DNA from: Methylobacterium sp.
GTDB taxonomy: Bacteria > Pseudomonadota > Alphaproteobacteria > Rhizobiales > Beijerinckiaceae
Assembly (NCBI RefSeq): GCF_019745455.1
Contig: NZ_JAIETD010000024.1
Span: forward strand, 124,001 to 188,000
Reading direction: 5' to 3'
DNA: 64,000 nt
This document shows positions 63,985-64,000 of the stretch, one piece after another (the first letter of the stretch is position 1; the number at the start of each line of letters is the position of its first letter). A program made the position numbers and the translations under genes. The notes below the pieces were generated by a model. That model was given only the letters and a program-made list of their open reading frames with translations. It was not told where the DNA came from and did no database searches.

Positions 63985-64000
63985 GGGGCCTCCGGCCGCT

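Overview
The window is chromosomal DNA from a high-GC alphaproteobacterium, most likely a Methylobacterium-type organism (Rhizobiales). Pointers are the gene order zapA / 6S RNA / 5-formyl-THF cyclo-ligase, a RegB/ActS-RegA/ActR redox two-component pair, a cysteine-type intracellular PHA depolymerase, a Calvin-type class II aldolase beside pgk and gap, and many GTG/TTG starts and 4-nt ATGA or GTGA gene overlaps. No tRNA, rRNA, CRISPR array or prophage was seen. The genus is an inference from gene content.

Layout. 1-9.5 kb: start of a catalase gene divergent from oxyR, an AbrB-type membrane protein, dgkA, ilvA, a chemoreceptor, lgt overlapping a MidA-type methyltransferase, and a YgjP-like metallopeptidase. 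10-15.2 kb: a membrane GGDEF-EAL protein and an MscS-type channel whose signal peptide is coded by a 15-bp tandem repeat. 15.5-19.9 kb: an operon of a MarR regulator, a flavin monooxygenase and a one-haem secreted protein. 20-30 kb: small unknown genes, a large hybrid sensor kinase, a GGDEF-EAL protein followed 23 bp later by a BLUF blue-light receptor, and a PhcB-like methyltransferase. 30.6-35.2 kb: a TonB-dependent siderophore receptor operon with three membrane proteins. 35.3-38 kb: three Tad-type pseudopilin/TadG genes. 38.5-44.4 kb: a FemAB-like transferase, a sensor kinase, YcaC-like and haloperoxidase-like hydrolases, and PHA depolymerase. 44.7-48 kb: RegBA-like redox regulators, purS and purQ. 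48-56 kb (mostly minus strand): apt, an inositol-phosphatase family gene, a Sel1-repeat protein, a ThiE-like protein, fba, pgk, a coiled-coil membrane protein and gap. 56.5-64 kb: DUF4164, zapA, 6S RNA, ygfA, YmdB-type phosphodiesterase, a MotA-like/OmpA pair, ChaC, FKBP and a Wzx-like flippase.

The most unusual structure is at 48049-48526. A complete GIY-YIG nuclease gene lies between two ~56-bp inverted repeats. The same ends, joined almost directly without the gene, form three short palindromic elements at 50168-50281, 53193-53306 and 61814-61954. This looks like an autonomous or parental element with MITE-like deletion derivatives, in which a GIY-YIG nuclease rather than a DDE or RAYT transposase may drive spread. 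The second theme is signalling: c-di-GMP, blue-light, redox, oxidative-stress and chemotaxis inputs are densely represented.
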